Shown: piece after piece, positions 5,590 to 14,206 of the stretch
How the letters are laid out: each line of letters starts with the position of its first letter
How positions within the stretch are numbered: the stretch's first letter is position 1
Source: JAJRRA01 sp048636595
GTDB lineage: Bacteria > Pseudomonadota > Gammaproteobacteria > Xanthomonadales > SZUA-36
Length of the DNA stretch: 15,241 nt
Assembly: GCA_048636595.1 (NCBI GenBank)
Contig: JAIVWI010000063.1
Span: 1-15,241, forward strand
Direction of reading: 5' to 3'
Notes under the pieces: model-generated
Databases searched by the model: none
What the model saw: the letters and a program-made list of their open reading frames with translations, nothing else
Told to the model about the DNA's origin: nothing
Translations under genes and position numbers: made by a program

Positions 5590-7293
5590 ATGAAAAATAA
5601 GAGACGGCCCGGATCAACAGCAACCGTGTTCACCTGCCTGTTGATGTTTATCGTCGTGTTTTTCTCCACGCCTGCGCTGGCACAGGATGCCCAAATTCCA
5701 GGAGCCGGAAGCTGGATATCCATCCTGCCTCCCCTGGTCGCTATCTTGCTGGCATTGACGCTGCGCCAGGTTATCCCGGCCCTGTTCGCGGGGGTCTGGC
5801 TGGGCGCCTGGGCGATTAACGGTTTTACGCTGGCGGGTCTGTGGTTTGGTTTACTGGAGTCTTTCCAGGTGCACATCCTGACTGCTTTCGCTGATCCGGA
5901 CAGGGGCGCAATCATCCTCTTTTCACTGATGATCGGCGGTACGGTGGGGATCATTTCCCGCAACGGCGGTATGCAGGGTATCGTCAACCGGATTGTCGTC
6001 TGGGCGGACACGGCTAAGCGTGCATGCCTGGCAACCGCAGGTATGGGGCTTGCCATATTCTTTGACGACTACGCCAACACGCTGGTGGTCGGGAACACGA
6101 TGCGGCCGGTCACGGACTCGATGAACGTTTCCCGCGCCAAGCTGGCCTATCTTGTCGACTCAACCGCAGCGCCCGTGGCCTGCCTGGCCCTGGTCACCAC
6201 CTGGATCGGATACGAGGTCGGCCTGATTGGTGAATCCATCGCCCGCCTGCCTGACCTGCATGCAGAACCCTACCTGTTGTTCCTTTCCACCATTCCTTAC
6301 AGTTTCTATCCCCTGCTGGCCATCGCTTTTGTGTTCATGGTGGCCTCGAGCGGGAAGGATTTCGGCCCGATGCTCAAGGCCGAAAAGAATGCCCGGGAAA
6401 ACGGCACCGAAGACGTCGGACACCTGGATTCATCCATGGCGGACGACTGTGAGCCCATTGATGCGGTCGAAGGCAAACCCCAGCGCGCCATCAATGCCGC
6501 TTTGCCCATCCTGGTCCTGGTGGTGGGTGTCATGGCCAGCCTGTACGTGACCGGCAAAGCGGAGTTTGCTTCACCCGACGCCAGCCTCAAGGACATCATC
6601 GGCGCGGCTGATTCCTATAAGTCATTGATGTGGGGATCCCTGCTCGGCATGATGACCGCCGCAACCCTGACCCTGGTTCAGCGGATCATGACCCTGGAGG
6701 AAGTGGTCAATGCCTGGTACAAGGGAATGCGGGCGATGATCTATGCCATCATCATCCTGGTCCTGGCCTGGGCGCTCGGGGGGATCACGGACACCCTGGA
6801 AACGGCAAATTTCCTGGTTTCCATCCTGGGCGACACACTGCCAGTGGAATTGCTCCCTGCTCTCGTGTTCATCCTGGCGGCCGGTACCGCTTTTGCTACA
6901 GGTTCCAGTTGGGGAGCGATGGGCATCCTGGTGCCCCTGATCATCCCCCTGGCCTGGGCCGTCATGAAGGCCAACGGCATGTCCGGGCCGGAAGATATGC
7001 ACCTGCTTTATTCATCCATTGCCGCGGTACTGGGCGGCAGCGTGTGGGGTGACCATTGCTCGCCCATTTCCGACACGACCATCCTGTCTTCGATGGCGTC
7101 CGGTTGTGACCATATCGAACACGTTCGCACCCAAATGCCCTATGCCCTGCTGGTAGGATTTGTTGCGATTGCGACCGGCTCCATTCCAGTTGCGTATGGC
7201 ATGCCCTGGTGGATCGGTATTAGTTTGGGTGCTGGACTGCTTTACCTGGTGCTTCACCTGCGAGGTGAATCAGCACAAGTTCCATCGAATTGA
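5590..7293 (+). CDS. NhaC-family Na+/H+ antiporter
   Basis: A 567-residue inner-membrane protein with many hydrophobic helices. The family signatures are FFDDYANTLVVGNTMRP (about 157-173), which carries acidic residues within the membrane, and GSVWGDHCSPISDTT (about 483-497). The N-terminus (1-31) looks like a signal peptide ending ALA before QDA. A charged cytoplasmic loop (about 256-296) separates two halves of the transporter. Such proteins exchange Na+ for H+, but some relatives carry organic acids, so the substrate is not settled. The ATG at 5590 has AGGA 7 bases upstream. The open frame extends upstream into the end of dusB and the REP doublet, which I reject as coding. The stop overlaps the TTG start of mfd, so the two are probably translationally coupled. 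Confidence 0.88.
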   Translation: MKNKRRPGSTATVFTCLLMFIVVFFSTPALAQDAQIPGAGSWISILPPLVAILLALTLRQVIPALFAGVWLGAWAINGFTLAGLWFGLLESFQVHILTAFADPDRGAIILFSLMIGGTVGIISRNGGMQGIVNRIVVWADTAKRACLATAGMGLAIFFDDYANTLVVGNTMRPVTDSMNVSRAKLAYLVDSTAAPVACLALVTTWIGYEVGLIGESIARLPDLHAEPYLLFLSTIPYSFYPLLAIAFVFMVASSGKDFGPMLKAEKNARENGTEDVGHLDSSMADDCEPIDAVEGKPQRAINAALPILVLVVGVMASLYVTGKAEFASPDASLKDIIGAADSYKSLMWGSLLGMMTAATLTLVQRIMTLEEVVNAWYKGMRAMIYAIIILVLAWALGGITDTLETANFLVSILGDTLPVELLPALVFILAAGTAFATGSSWGAMGILVPLIIPLAWAVMKANGMSGPEDMHLLYSSIAAVLGGSVWGDHCSPISDTTILSSMASGCDHIEHVRTQMPYALLVGFVAIATGSIPVAYGMPWWIGISLGAGLLYLVLHLRGESAQVPSN

Positions 7294-10200
7294 GCCCCCT
7301 TAGCCCATTCCAGGCCAGGTTTAACAGCGATTCCGGCCAGGTGACAAGCTGGAGCGGGCTGCACGGCAGTTCGCTCGCCCTGGCCCTGCTAAGTGCGGCC
7401 CGCGCGCATCGTGGAATTACGCTGGTGGTTGCCCGTTCCAGTCACCAGTCGCAACTACTTGCCCGGGACCTTCAACTCTTATCTGTCAGCCCCTTGCCGG
7501 TGCTGCAGTTCCCTGATCACGAAACCCTGCCCTATGACCCGTTTTCCCCGCACCCGGACATCATTTCGCAACGGCTGAAAACGCTGGCGTCACTCGCCTC
7601 CTTGCAACAGGGCATCGTGCTGGTTCCGGTTTCATCACTGGCGCAACGTTTGCCGCCTGCTGAGTACATCCTGCAACGCAGTTTCAACCTTGTTGTCGGC
7701 CAAACTCTGGTCATGGATGAGTTTCGCCAGCGTTTATTGCATGCCGGTTACCAGGCTTCGGAGCAGGTTTACCAGGCGGGTCAATACGCCATACGCGGTT
7801 CTGTGCTGGACCTGTTCCCGGCGGGCAGTTCCTCGCCCTTCCGGCTGGATCTGTTTGACGAGGAAATCGACAGCATCCGCAAGTTCGACCCGGAATCGCA
7901 ACGATCCACCGGTAAGGTCGAGCAGATCGCCCTGCTTCCAGCGCGGGAGTACCCTTGCGATGAATCCGCCCTTGACGACTTCCGACGCGCATTCAGATAT
8001 CGCTTCGATGTCGACACACGGCGTGTCACGTTTTACCAGGACCTGCGTTCAGGCATTCATCCGCAGGGTCTGGAACAGTATCTGCCCCTGTTTTACCAGG
8101 AGACATCCTGCCTGCTGGATTACCTGCCCGGGCCGCCTCAACTGGTCCTGCAGGATGAAGTATTCAGGGCGGCCGAAGACCAGGCCCGCAGAACCCATGA
8201 GCGCTGGGAACAGCGCCGGCACGATATCGAGCGGCCCGTGCTGGATCCGGAAGAACTGTTTTTCATGCCGGAACAGCTTCGCCAGCGTCTCGAGACTTTC
8301 AGCACGGTCCATTTGCTTGATCCAGGCAACTCCAGCCGTTCCAATCCCCTGTTCATAAGCGAACCCGCGCCCGATGTTCACATTCATGAGCGGGGCAAGT
8401 CTGCAGCCTCTGACCTGGTCGAATTCACGGAATCATTCGGCGGGAGAATCCTGTTCGCCGCCGATACACCGGGCCGGCGTGAAGTATTGAGGTCAACTCT
8501 CGCGGCATTCGGGGTCAAACCCCGCCTGTTTGAAACCTACGCGGATTTCCATGGCGAGGGTGCTCAACTGGGACTGGCCGTACTGCCTGTAGATGAAGGC
8601 TTTGTCATTCCGGGTGAACTGGCGTTAATTACTGAATCCCAGCTATTCGGTGGACGTTCCCGTCCCCGGGCGCAACGCGCGGTATCCGAGCGCGACCCGG
8701 AAACCATCATACGCAACCTGAACGACCTGACCAGCGGGGCACCGGTCGTTCATGAGGACCATGGCGTTGGTCGCTACCTTGGGCTGGAGACACTGGAAAT
8801 CGACCAGCGCCGCGCCGAATTCCTGATGCTGGAATATGCCGCAGGCGATAAATTGTACGTACCGGTTACTTCTCTTCACCTGGTCAGCCGCTATACCGGA
8901 AGTGATCCCGAAACCGCACCTTTGCACCGCCTCGGCAGCCAGCAATGGGAAAAAGCCCGCCGCAAGGCCGCCAGGCAGGTACGGGACGTGGCCGTGGAAC
9001 TGCTGGACCTGTACTCCAGACGCCAGGCAAGGAAAGGCTTTGCCTTCTCGCTCGATGAAAAACTCTATGCCGAGTTTTCATCCGGTTTTCCATTCGAAGA
9101 AACACCCGATCAACAGAGCGCCATCGATGCAGTCATTGGCGACCTCGTCTCCGACCTGCCCATGGACCGGGTTGTCTGTGGTGACGTGGGCTTTGGTAAA
9201 ACCGAGGTTGCCTTGCGGGCAGCATTCATCGCGGTTCAGGCCGGGCGCCAGGTCGCCCTGCTGGTGCCGACGACCCTGCTGGCCCAACAACATTATTCAA
9301 CCTTCACCGACCGTCTGGCGGACTGGCCGGTCAAGGTAGAGATGCTCTCCCGCTTTCGCACGGGAAAGCAGTCAAATGAGGTGCTCAAGTTACTCGCTAA
9401 CGGCCAGGTGGATATCGTGATCGGAACCCACCGCCTGATCCAGAAGGATATCCGCTTCAAAAATCTCGGCCTGGTGATCATCGACGAAGAGCAGCGCTTC
9501 GGTGTGCAGCAAAAAGAACGCCTCAAGCAACTGCGCACCGAGGTTGACCTCCTCACCCTGACCGCCACGCCCATACCGCGCACGCTGAACATGGCCATGT
9601 CCGGCATCCGCGACCTGTCGATTATCGCCACGCCACCGGCCCGGCGCATGGCGGTCAAGACGCTGATTTCAGAATGGGACAGGGGCGTGATCCGCGAAGC
9701 CCTGCACCGGGAGATACAACGCGGCGGCCAGGTGTTTTTCCTGCACAACGAAGTCCGTTCCATCGAACGGATTGCCCGTGAAATACAGGAGTTGGCGCCC
9801 AATGCCCGCATGGCCATTGCGCACGGTCAAATGCGGGAGCGCGAACTGGAAACCGTGATGCTGGATTTCTACCGCCAGCGATTCAATATTTTGGTCTGCA
9901 CCACGATCATAGAAAGTGGTCTCGATGTTCCGACCGCCAATACCATCGTGATCAACCGCGCGGACCGTTTCGGCCTGGCCCAGTTACACCAGTTGCGCGG
10001 GCGCGTAGGCCGTTCACACCACCGCGCATACGCCTACCTGATCGTCCCGGATAAGCGCAGCATGACCGCAGACGCACGTAAACGCCTGGAGGCCATCGCT
10101 TCACTAGAAGAACTCGGCGCCGGTTTTACCCTGGCGACCCATGACCTGGAAATTCGCGGCGCCGGCGAATTGCTTGGCGCTGAGCAGAGCGGCCAGATCA

Positions 10201-10739
10201 ACCAGGTCGGTTTCAGCCTGTACAGCGATATGCTGGCCCGTGCGGTAGAAGCCTTGCGCAAAGGCGAAGACCCCGACCTCGAACAAGCAATACAGCGTGG
10301 CATAGATATTGAGCTCCACATTCCCGCCCTGATCCCTGACACCTACCTGGGAGATGTCCAGACGCGCCTGACGCTCTATAAACGCATTGCAAGCGCCCGG
10401 GACAGCGCGGCGTTGAGGGAGCTTCAAGTGGAAATGATCGACCGATTCGGTCTCCTGCCCGATCCGATAAAGAATCTCTTCGAAATTGCAGCCCTGAGAC
10501 AGATTGCGGAACGTGTGGGCATCACCCGCCTGGATTTTGGCCCCCAGGGCGGACGCATGGAGTTTGCAGAAGACACCCACGCCAGGCCCGAAGCACTCAT
10601 TCAACTCATCCAGGAACACAGCCTGGACTACCGGATGGATGGCCCACAGAAGCTGCGAATCCTGATGCAGGAAGAATCAGATACCAAAAGATTACTGGCG
10701 GCAACACATTTACTGACCCGGCTGGCCCCAAATGAATAA
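7290..10739 (+). CDS. mfd: Transcription-repair coupling factor Mfd
   Basis: 1149 residues, essentially the length of E. coli Mfd (1148). It removes RNA polymerase stalled at DNA damage and recruits UvrA. An N-terminal UvrB-like region (about 1-340) precedes a CarD-like RNA-polymerase-interaction domain (about 478-545, with VVHEDHGVGRYLGLE). The superfamily 2 translocase has Walker A GDVGFGKT (631-638, K637), DEEQ box at 732-735, TATPIPRTL, and motif VI LRGRVGRSH (about 902-910). A C-terminal TRCF domain follows (about 1000-1110). The TTG start overlaps the stop codon of the antiporter gene by 4 bases and has no strong ribosome site. No ATG occurs close by in frame, and alignment with known Mfd N-termini supports this start. 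The csiV-like gene follows after 214 bases. Confidence 0.97.
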   Translation: MSPLSPFQARFNSDSGQVTSWSGLHGSSLALALLSAARAHRGITLVVARSSHQSQLLARDLQLLSVSPLPVLQFPDHETLPYDPFSPHPDIISQRLKTLASLASLQQGIVLVPVSSLAQRLPPAEYILQRSFNLVVGQTLVMDEFRQRLLHAGYQASEQVYQAGQYAIRGSVLDLFPAGSSSPFRLDLFDEEIDSIRKFDPESQRSTGKVEQIALLPAREYPCDESALDDFRRAFRYRFDVDTRRVTFYQDLRSGIHPQGLEQYLPLFYQETSCLLDYLPGPPQLVLQDEVFRAAEDQARRTHERWEQRRHDIERPVLDPEELFFMPEQLRQRLETFSTVHLLDPGNSSRSNPLFISEPAPDVHIHERGKSAASDLVEFTESFGGRILFAADTPGRREVLRSTLAAFGVKPRLFETYADFHGEGAQLGLAVLPVDEGFVIPGELALITESQLFGGRSRPRAQRAVSERDPETIIRNLNDLTSGAPVVHEDHGVGRYLGLETLEIDQRRAEFLMLEYAAGDKLYVPVTSLHLVSRYTGSDPETAPLHRLGSQQWEKARRKAARQVRDVAVELLDLYSRRQARKGFAFSLDEKLYAEFSSGFPFEETPDQQSAIDAVIGDLVSDLPMDRVVCGDVGFGKTEVALRAAFIAVQAGRQVALLVPTTLLAQQHYSTFTDRLADWPVKVEMLSRFRTGKQSNEVLKLLANGQVDIVIGTHRLIQKDIRFKNLGLVIIDEEQRFGVQQKERLKQLRTEVDLLTLTATPIPRTLNMAMSGIRDLSIIATPPARRMAVKTLISEWDRGVIREALHREIQRGGQVFFLHNEVRSIERIAREIQELAPNARMAIAHGQMRERELETVMLDFYRQRFNILVCTTIIESGLDVPTANTIVINRADRFGLAQLHQLRGRVGRSHHRAYAYLIVPDKRSMTADARKRLEAIASLEELGAGFTLATHDLEIRGAGELLGAEQSGQINQVGFSLYSDMLARAVEALRKGEDPDLEQAIQRGIDIELHIPALIPDTYLGDVQTRLTLYKRIASARDSAALRELQVEMIDRFGLLPDPIKNLFEIAALRQIAERVGITRLDFGPQGGRMEFAEDTHARPEALIQLIQEHSLDYRMDGPQKLRILMQEESDTKRLLAATHLLTRLAPNE

Positions 10740-10794
10740 CCACAATTAATCCTGTCCGTTGTGATCAGGCAGTGCAAGGCATAAACTCACGACC

Positions 10795-10825
10795 GGGGTC
10801 AAAGTAAGTTCCTTACTCTGACCCC
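10795..10825. repeat. 14-bp imperfect inverted repeat in the mfd-csiV gap
   Basis: GGGGTCAAAGTAAG (10795-10808) and CTTACTCTGACCCC (10812-10825) pair at 13 of 14 positions around a 3-base loop. No T-run follows. Repeats of the form GGGGTCAGAGTAA...TTACTCTGACCCC recur in many proteobacterial genomes as I recall them, so this is likely a dispersed repeat. The rest of the 214-base gap has a 9-base direct repeat AAATGGGCG (10829 and 10869) and an AT-rich stretch just before csiV. I see no gene in it. Confidence 0.75.
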
Positions 10826-10852
10826 ATCAAATGGGCGGAGCGAGTCCAGTGA

Positions 10853-10882
10853 TTGACACGCTGGACAAAAATGGGCGATAAA
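10853..10882 (+). promoter_or_regulatory. Candidate promoter upstream of the csiV-like gene
   Basis: A consensus -35 TTGACA (10853-10858) is followed after 18 bases by GATAAA (10877-10882), a 4-of-6 match to the -10. This would give a leader of about 65 bases. An alternative is an AT-rich -10 (TATATA region, 10936-10943) so close to the ATG that the mRNA would be nearly leaderless. Confidence 0.4.
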
Positions 10883-10953
10883 CCCGACTGATACCGCTTC
10901 GCGCTCCGGACAATTATTTTTTCAAATAAAGTTTTATATATACATACATTACA

Positions 10954-11901
10954 ATGGTATACAGAATATTCCTCATAACTATTCTAGTTATATTCGCTGT
11001 CCAGGGTATGGCCGGGGAAAAGCGTTACCGGGTAGAAATAATTGTTCTCACCCACTTGCGGCATGAAGCAGTACCAGCGGATGCTGAATCGTTGCGTGAT
11101 TTTTCAGGCTCCCTGGATTTTCTGGCGGCCAAAATTGACGAAGATGAAGAAGAAGATGGCGAAGGCAAAAATCGCGAGGACCGGCAGGATGATGTCGTGG
11201 GTGCGGAACTGTTTCAGGAAACCGGCCCTGAATTACTCCCCGATGAAGACCAGCCGGAAGATCCATGGGCTGACGTAATTGCCGTAGAGGATATGAGCGA
11301 TGTGATGCGTGAAACGTGGCGGCGCTTGCGCTTGAGCGCTCCATTCCGGCCGGAGCAATACCTGTCATGGGAGCAAAGCGCCAACGAACCCTTCCCCTCG
11401 CTCAGAATCCACGACCCGGAAGTGCTCCTGATTGAAAATTCCTGCACTGTTTTACAAGAAACCCTGGCAGCTGAGGCCAGTGAAGATCTGGATAGCCCTT
11501 TTGTTTTTACCGACCAGGGCAACATACTGCCGGGGCATGCCATGGAAAACGCCGCAGAGGAGGCAGAACTGCCTGATCCAATCCTTTTCTACCGGATCGA
11601 CGGTACGGTAATGCTCAGGCGATCACGATTTCTTCACCTGGACATCGATATTGAACTGCGCCAGGCGACCTTTTATGAACCGCCACCGCCATTAACCCCA
11701 CTTCTTGGTGGTGAAAGCGAATTGGACGAGACGGGTGAGCCGGAACTGCCTCTTGCCCCCTCCTTCCTCATCCACCACCTCGAACAAAGCCGCCAGGTAA
11801 AATCACGACGCATGGAATACTTCGACAGCCCCGTCCTCGGTGTGCTCGCGTGGATTACCCCTTTCGAGGCTGAAGATGAGGCGGAAAGTCTTTCTGATTG
11901 A
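10954..11901 (+). CDS. csiV: CsiV-family exported protein (cell shape/peptidoglycan-binding)
   Basis: 315 residues. A signal peptide (about 1-21, VQGMAG) is followed by RYRVEIIVLTH (24-34), the N-terminal mark of the CsiV family. The C-terminal half has DGTVMLRRSRFLHLDIDIEL (216-235) and SRRMEYFDSPVLGVLAWITP (284-303), the other conserved block. Vibrio CsiV is a periplasmic peptidoglycan-binding protein needed for cell-wall integrity during D-amino-acid stress and it works with LpoA; the same role here is inference. A very acidic, probably disordered insert (61-80) lies after the first domain. Placement after mfd matches Pseudomonas relatives. No Shine-Dalgarno sequence precedes the ATG, which sits in an AT-rich stretch. 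Confidence 0.85.
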   Translation: MVYRIFLITILVIFAVQGMAGEKRYRVEIIVLTHLRHEAVPADAESLRDFSGSLDFLAAKIDEDEEEDGEGKNREDRQDDVVGAELFQETGPELLPDEDQPEDPWADVIAVEDMSDVMRETWRRLRLSAPFRPEQYLSWEQSANEPFPSLRIHDPEVLLIENSCTVLQETLAAEASEDLDSPFVFTDQGNILPGHAMENAAEEAELPDPILFYRIDGTVMLRRSRFLHLDIDIELRQATFYEPPPPLTPLLGGESELDETGEPELPLAPSFLIHHLEQSRQVKSRRMEYFDSPVLGVLAWITPFEAEDEAESLSD

Positions 11902-11913
11902 GCCTGTGAATTT

Positions 11914-11928
11914 ATCCGCTGAGGACGC
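11914..11928 (+). repeat. 15-bp repeat, copy 1
   Basis: ATCCGCTGAGGACGC; the same 15 bases occur on the opposite strand at 14192-14206. The two copies flank the small-membrane-protein/channel gene pair. The remainder of the gap (11929-12022) contains GCATGC twice, 21 bases apart, and the ribosome site for the next gene. Confidence 0.6.
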
Positions 11929-12022
11929 CAAATATGTAAGCATGCTGGCTAAGGCTGGAAGCATGCGGCGAATCGGATTAGGCTTGTCTCTGAATCATTC
12001 GGTAAAAGGGAGTCTCTGAACC

Positions 12023-12406
12023 GTGAAATTTGAAAAAGTGGTGTTCGCGTTCTTTATCGTGCTCGCACTCACCCTGAACTTTGGTTTCTTCCTGGGCGAT
12101 ATAGACAACCCGGAACATCACCACGCCTTCGAGCTTGCTGGCGCGCTGGCTGTCAGCCTGATTGCCACCGTGATCAAATTCGGCGACCGGTCCCAAATGG
12201 GCTCCGTGTTGCTGGCGACCAGCCTGGTTGCGGACCTGCAACTGTTGATTGCGGCCTTTATCTGGGGTTATTCATCCTACGTCAGCGAAGCCGGTGTCAC
12301 CTCAGAAATTATTTCCAGCGTGGTCTCGTTGTCGGGTGGGGCTTTACTGGCCAACCTGGTTTCAGTAACCATCCTGGTGGCTGAAACCATTACCATCCGG
12401 CGTTAA
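12023..12406 (+). CDS. Small four-helix membrane protein (DUF6394-like), likely channel partner
   Basis: 127 residues with four predicted membrane helices (about 5-25, 35-52, 60-82 and 97-121). Short charged loops include DIDNPEHHH (26-34) and KFGDRSQ (52-58). I believe this is the family annotated DUF6394, but I am not certain of the number. No enzymatic motif is visible. The GTG start has AAGGGAG about 10 bases upstream. The stop codon TAA shares its last A with the ATG of the channel gene (TAATG), which indicates translational coupling and roughly matched synthesis. The conserved histidine cluster and helix-rich build suggest an accessory subunit or regulator of the channel; this is inference from the gene arrangement. 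Confidence 0.8.
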   Translation: MKFEKVVFAFFIVLALTLNFGFFLGDIDNPEHHHAFELAGALAVSLIATVIKFGDRSQMGSVLLATSLVADLQLLIAAFIWGYSSYVSEAGVTSEIISSVVSLSGGALLANLVSVTILVAETITIRR

Positions 12407-14106
12407 TGGACAACATCATCTGGCTAACCATGCGGCGTATGCGTACGCCGCTTATTGTCATGATCCTGGTGTATGCTCTGTCCGTTTTTGGCATGGTGAT
12501 GATTCCAGGCCAGGACGAAGCCGGCCGGGCCGTCCATGTGAATTTCCTGGATGCTTCTTATTTTATCGCCATCATGGCCACCACGATCGGCTTCGGAGAA
12601 ATGCCGGTAGCATTTACCGATGCGCAACGTCTCTACGTTTTTATCATTCTGTTTCCCAACGTCATTGCATGGTTATATTCCATCGGCACGATTCTGAGCC
12701 TGTTTCTGGATTCGCAGTTCAGAGACGTGCTGAAACGCACTCGGTTCAAGCGCAAGATACGCTGGCTGGGGGGTTCTTATTACATCGTTTGCGGCTTTGG
12801 CAATACGGGCAGCATGATCGTGAATGGGCTGCTCAAGCGGGGAATCAACGCAGTGATCCTGGAACGGGAACGGGACATCATCCACGGCATGGAACTCAGT
12901 GATGACTTTTCGCACCTGCCGGCACTGGCAGGCGACGTGACGGACAGGCGCCTGCTCGAAATGGCCGGCCTGCATAGTTCAGGATGTCTCGGTGTCATGG
13001 CGATTACCAACAAAGATCATGTCAACCTGACGATTGCCATTACCTGCAAACTGTTGCGCCCTGAACTGCCGGTGTTCGCACGCAGCGAGACGCGCCGGGT
13101 CAGCGCCAACATGGCTTCATTCGGAACCGACTACAGGATAGACCCCTACACCATTTTCGCCGAACGTTTCTATCTTGCGCTGACTTCCCCCACCAAATAC
13201 CTGGTTCAGGACTGGCTGATCAGCGTTCCAGGCAGTGAACTGCGAGCCGAATTGAAACCACCGGCCGGACGCTGGATCATCGCCGGCCTGGGCCGCTTTG
13301 GCTCACGTATTGCGCCACAACTGGACAAGGCAGGCTTGCCCTTCACCGTCATCGACGTGCATCCGGATCGCGTGGAGAATTGTGAAGACGCAGTACTCGG
13401 CCGTGGTACTGAAGCCCACACCCTGATGGAAGCCCGCGTGCAGGACGCCGTGGGTATTATCGCCGGCACAGGTGATGACGTTGACAATCTTTCCATCATC
13501 ATGACCGCCCTGGAACTCAACCCGGACCTGTTCATCGTCGCAAGGCAGGAAAATCAACAAAATGACGAATTGTTTGACTCTTCCAGGGCCGACCTGGTTG
13601 CGCGGCGCAGCCTGATTGTCGCCAGGCGAATGCTCACGGTTGCCACGACGCCGTTGTTGCCCGTATTCCTGACCCACCTGGTCCATGAAGATGAAGCATT
13701 TACCGCCAGGTTGAAAGCCCGCCTGGAAGCAGTCCTGCATGGCCATGCCCCTAACCTTTGGACTGAAGAACTTTCAGCCGGCCACGCTGACGCAATCATC
13801 GCAGCAGCAAATGACGGTGTGGACATCCGCCTGGAACACATCACCTATAACCTTCGGATGGAAGACCCGGAGAGCCTGGAGTGCGTCTGCCTGCTGCTGG
13901 AACGCGGCGCATCACGCCTGTTTCTTCCTGGTCCAAAACAGGAATTACTCGCAGGTGACCGCCTGTTGTTCGCTGGAAGGGGCACGGCCCGCCGGGAGAT
14001 GATCTGGAATCTCACTGAGCCCAGCGTCCTGATCGGATTCGCCACCGGCCGCCCCCAGGCCCGCGGCGCCGTCATGCGCTGGCTGGCCCGCAACGGCGTT
14101 GACTAG
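12406..14106 (+). CDS. Two-helix K+ channel with tandem RCK (TrkA-N) domains
   Basis: 566 residues. Helix 1 (about 13-34), a pore helix with filter TTIGFGE (59-65), and helix 2 (about 75-101) make a KcsA/MthK-type pore. RCK1 follows (about 123-265) with VCGFGNTG (128-135) and the acidic E153 at the end of strand 2, as in NAD(H)-binding folds. RCK2 (about 288-420) has IAGLGRFG (292-299) and D317. A C-terminal TrkA-C-like region (about 465-530) follows. Two RCK domains in one chain resemble the Geobacter channel GsuK and eukaryotic Slo channels, so a gating ring of four chains rather than eight is expected. The filter is TIGFGE instead of TVGYGD, so K+ selectivity should be tested. It overlaps the small membrane protein gene by one base. 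Confidence 0.9.
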   Translation: MDNIIWLTMRRMRTPLIVMILVYALSVFGMVMIPGQDEAGRAVHVNFLDASYFIAIMATTIGFGEMPVAFTDAQRLYVFIILFPNVIAWLYSIGTILSLFLDSQFRDVLKRTRFKRKIRWLGGSYYIVCGFGNTGSMIVNGLLKRGINAVILERERDIIHGMELSDDFSHLPALAGDVTDRRLLEMAGLHSSGCLGVMAITNKDHVNLTIAITCKLLRPELPVFARSETRRVSANMASFGTDYRIDPYTIFAERFYLALTSPTKYLVQDWLISVPGSELRAELKPPAGRWIIAGLGRFGSRIAPQLDKAGLPFTVIDVHPDRVENCEDAVLGRGTEAHTLMEARVQDAVGIIAGTGDDVDNLSIIMTALELNPDLFIVARQENQQNDELFDSSRADLVARRSLIVARRMLTVATTPLLPVFLTHLVHEDEAFTARLKARLEAVLHGHAPNLWTEELSAGHADAIIAAANDGVDIRLEHITYNLRMEDPESLECVCLLLERGASRLFLPGPKQELLAGDRLLFAGRGTARREMIWNLTEPSVLIGFATGRPQARGAVMRWLARNGVD

Positions 14107-14191
14107 CTCTTCATGCTCTAATAATTAATCCGTGATGGCAAAGTGACTTCCATAAACTAAGTTACCAACCCGGAAATATTCAGCGTCTTCT

Positions 14192-14206
14192 GCGTCCTCA
14201 GCGGAT
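14192..14206 (-). repeat. 15-bp repeat, copy 2 (inverted)
   Basis: This is the reverse complement of the repeat at 11914-11928 and touches the stop codon of the nitrilase gene. The rest of the 99-base gap between the convergent channel and nitrilase genes shows no clear terminator on either strand. Confidence 0.6.

Noticed and set aside
9293..9817. Antisense frame of 174 codons within mfd
   Set aside because: It lies opposite the conserved Mfd translocase core and has a serine/arginine-rich composition typical of a shadow frame.
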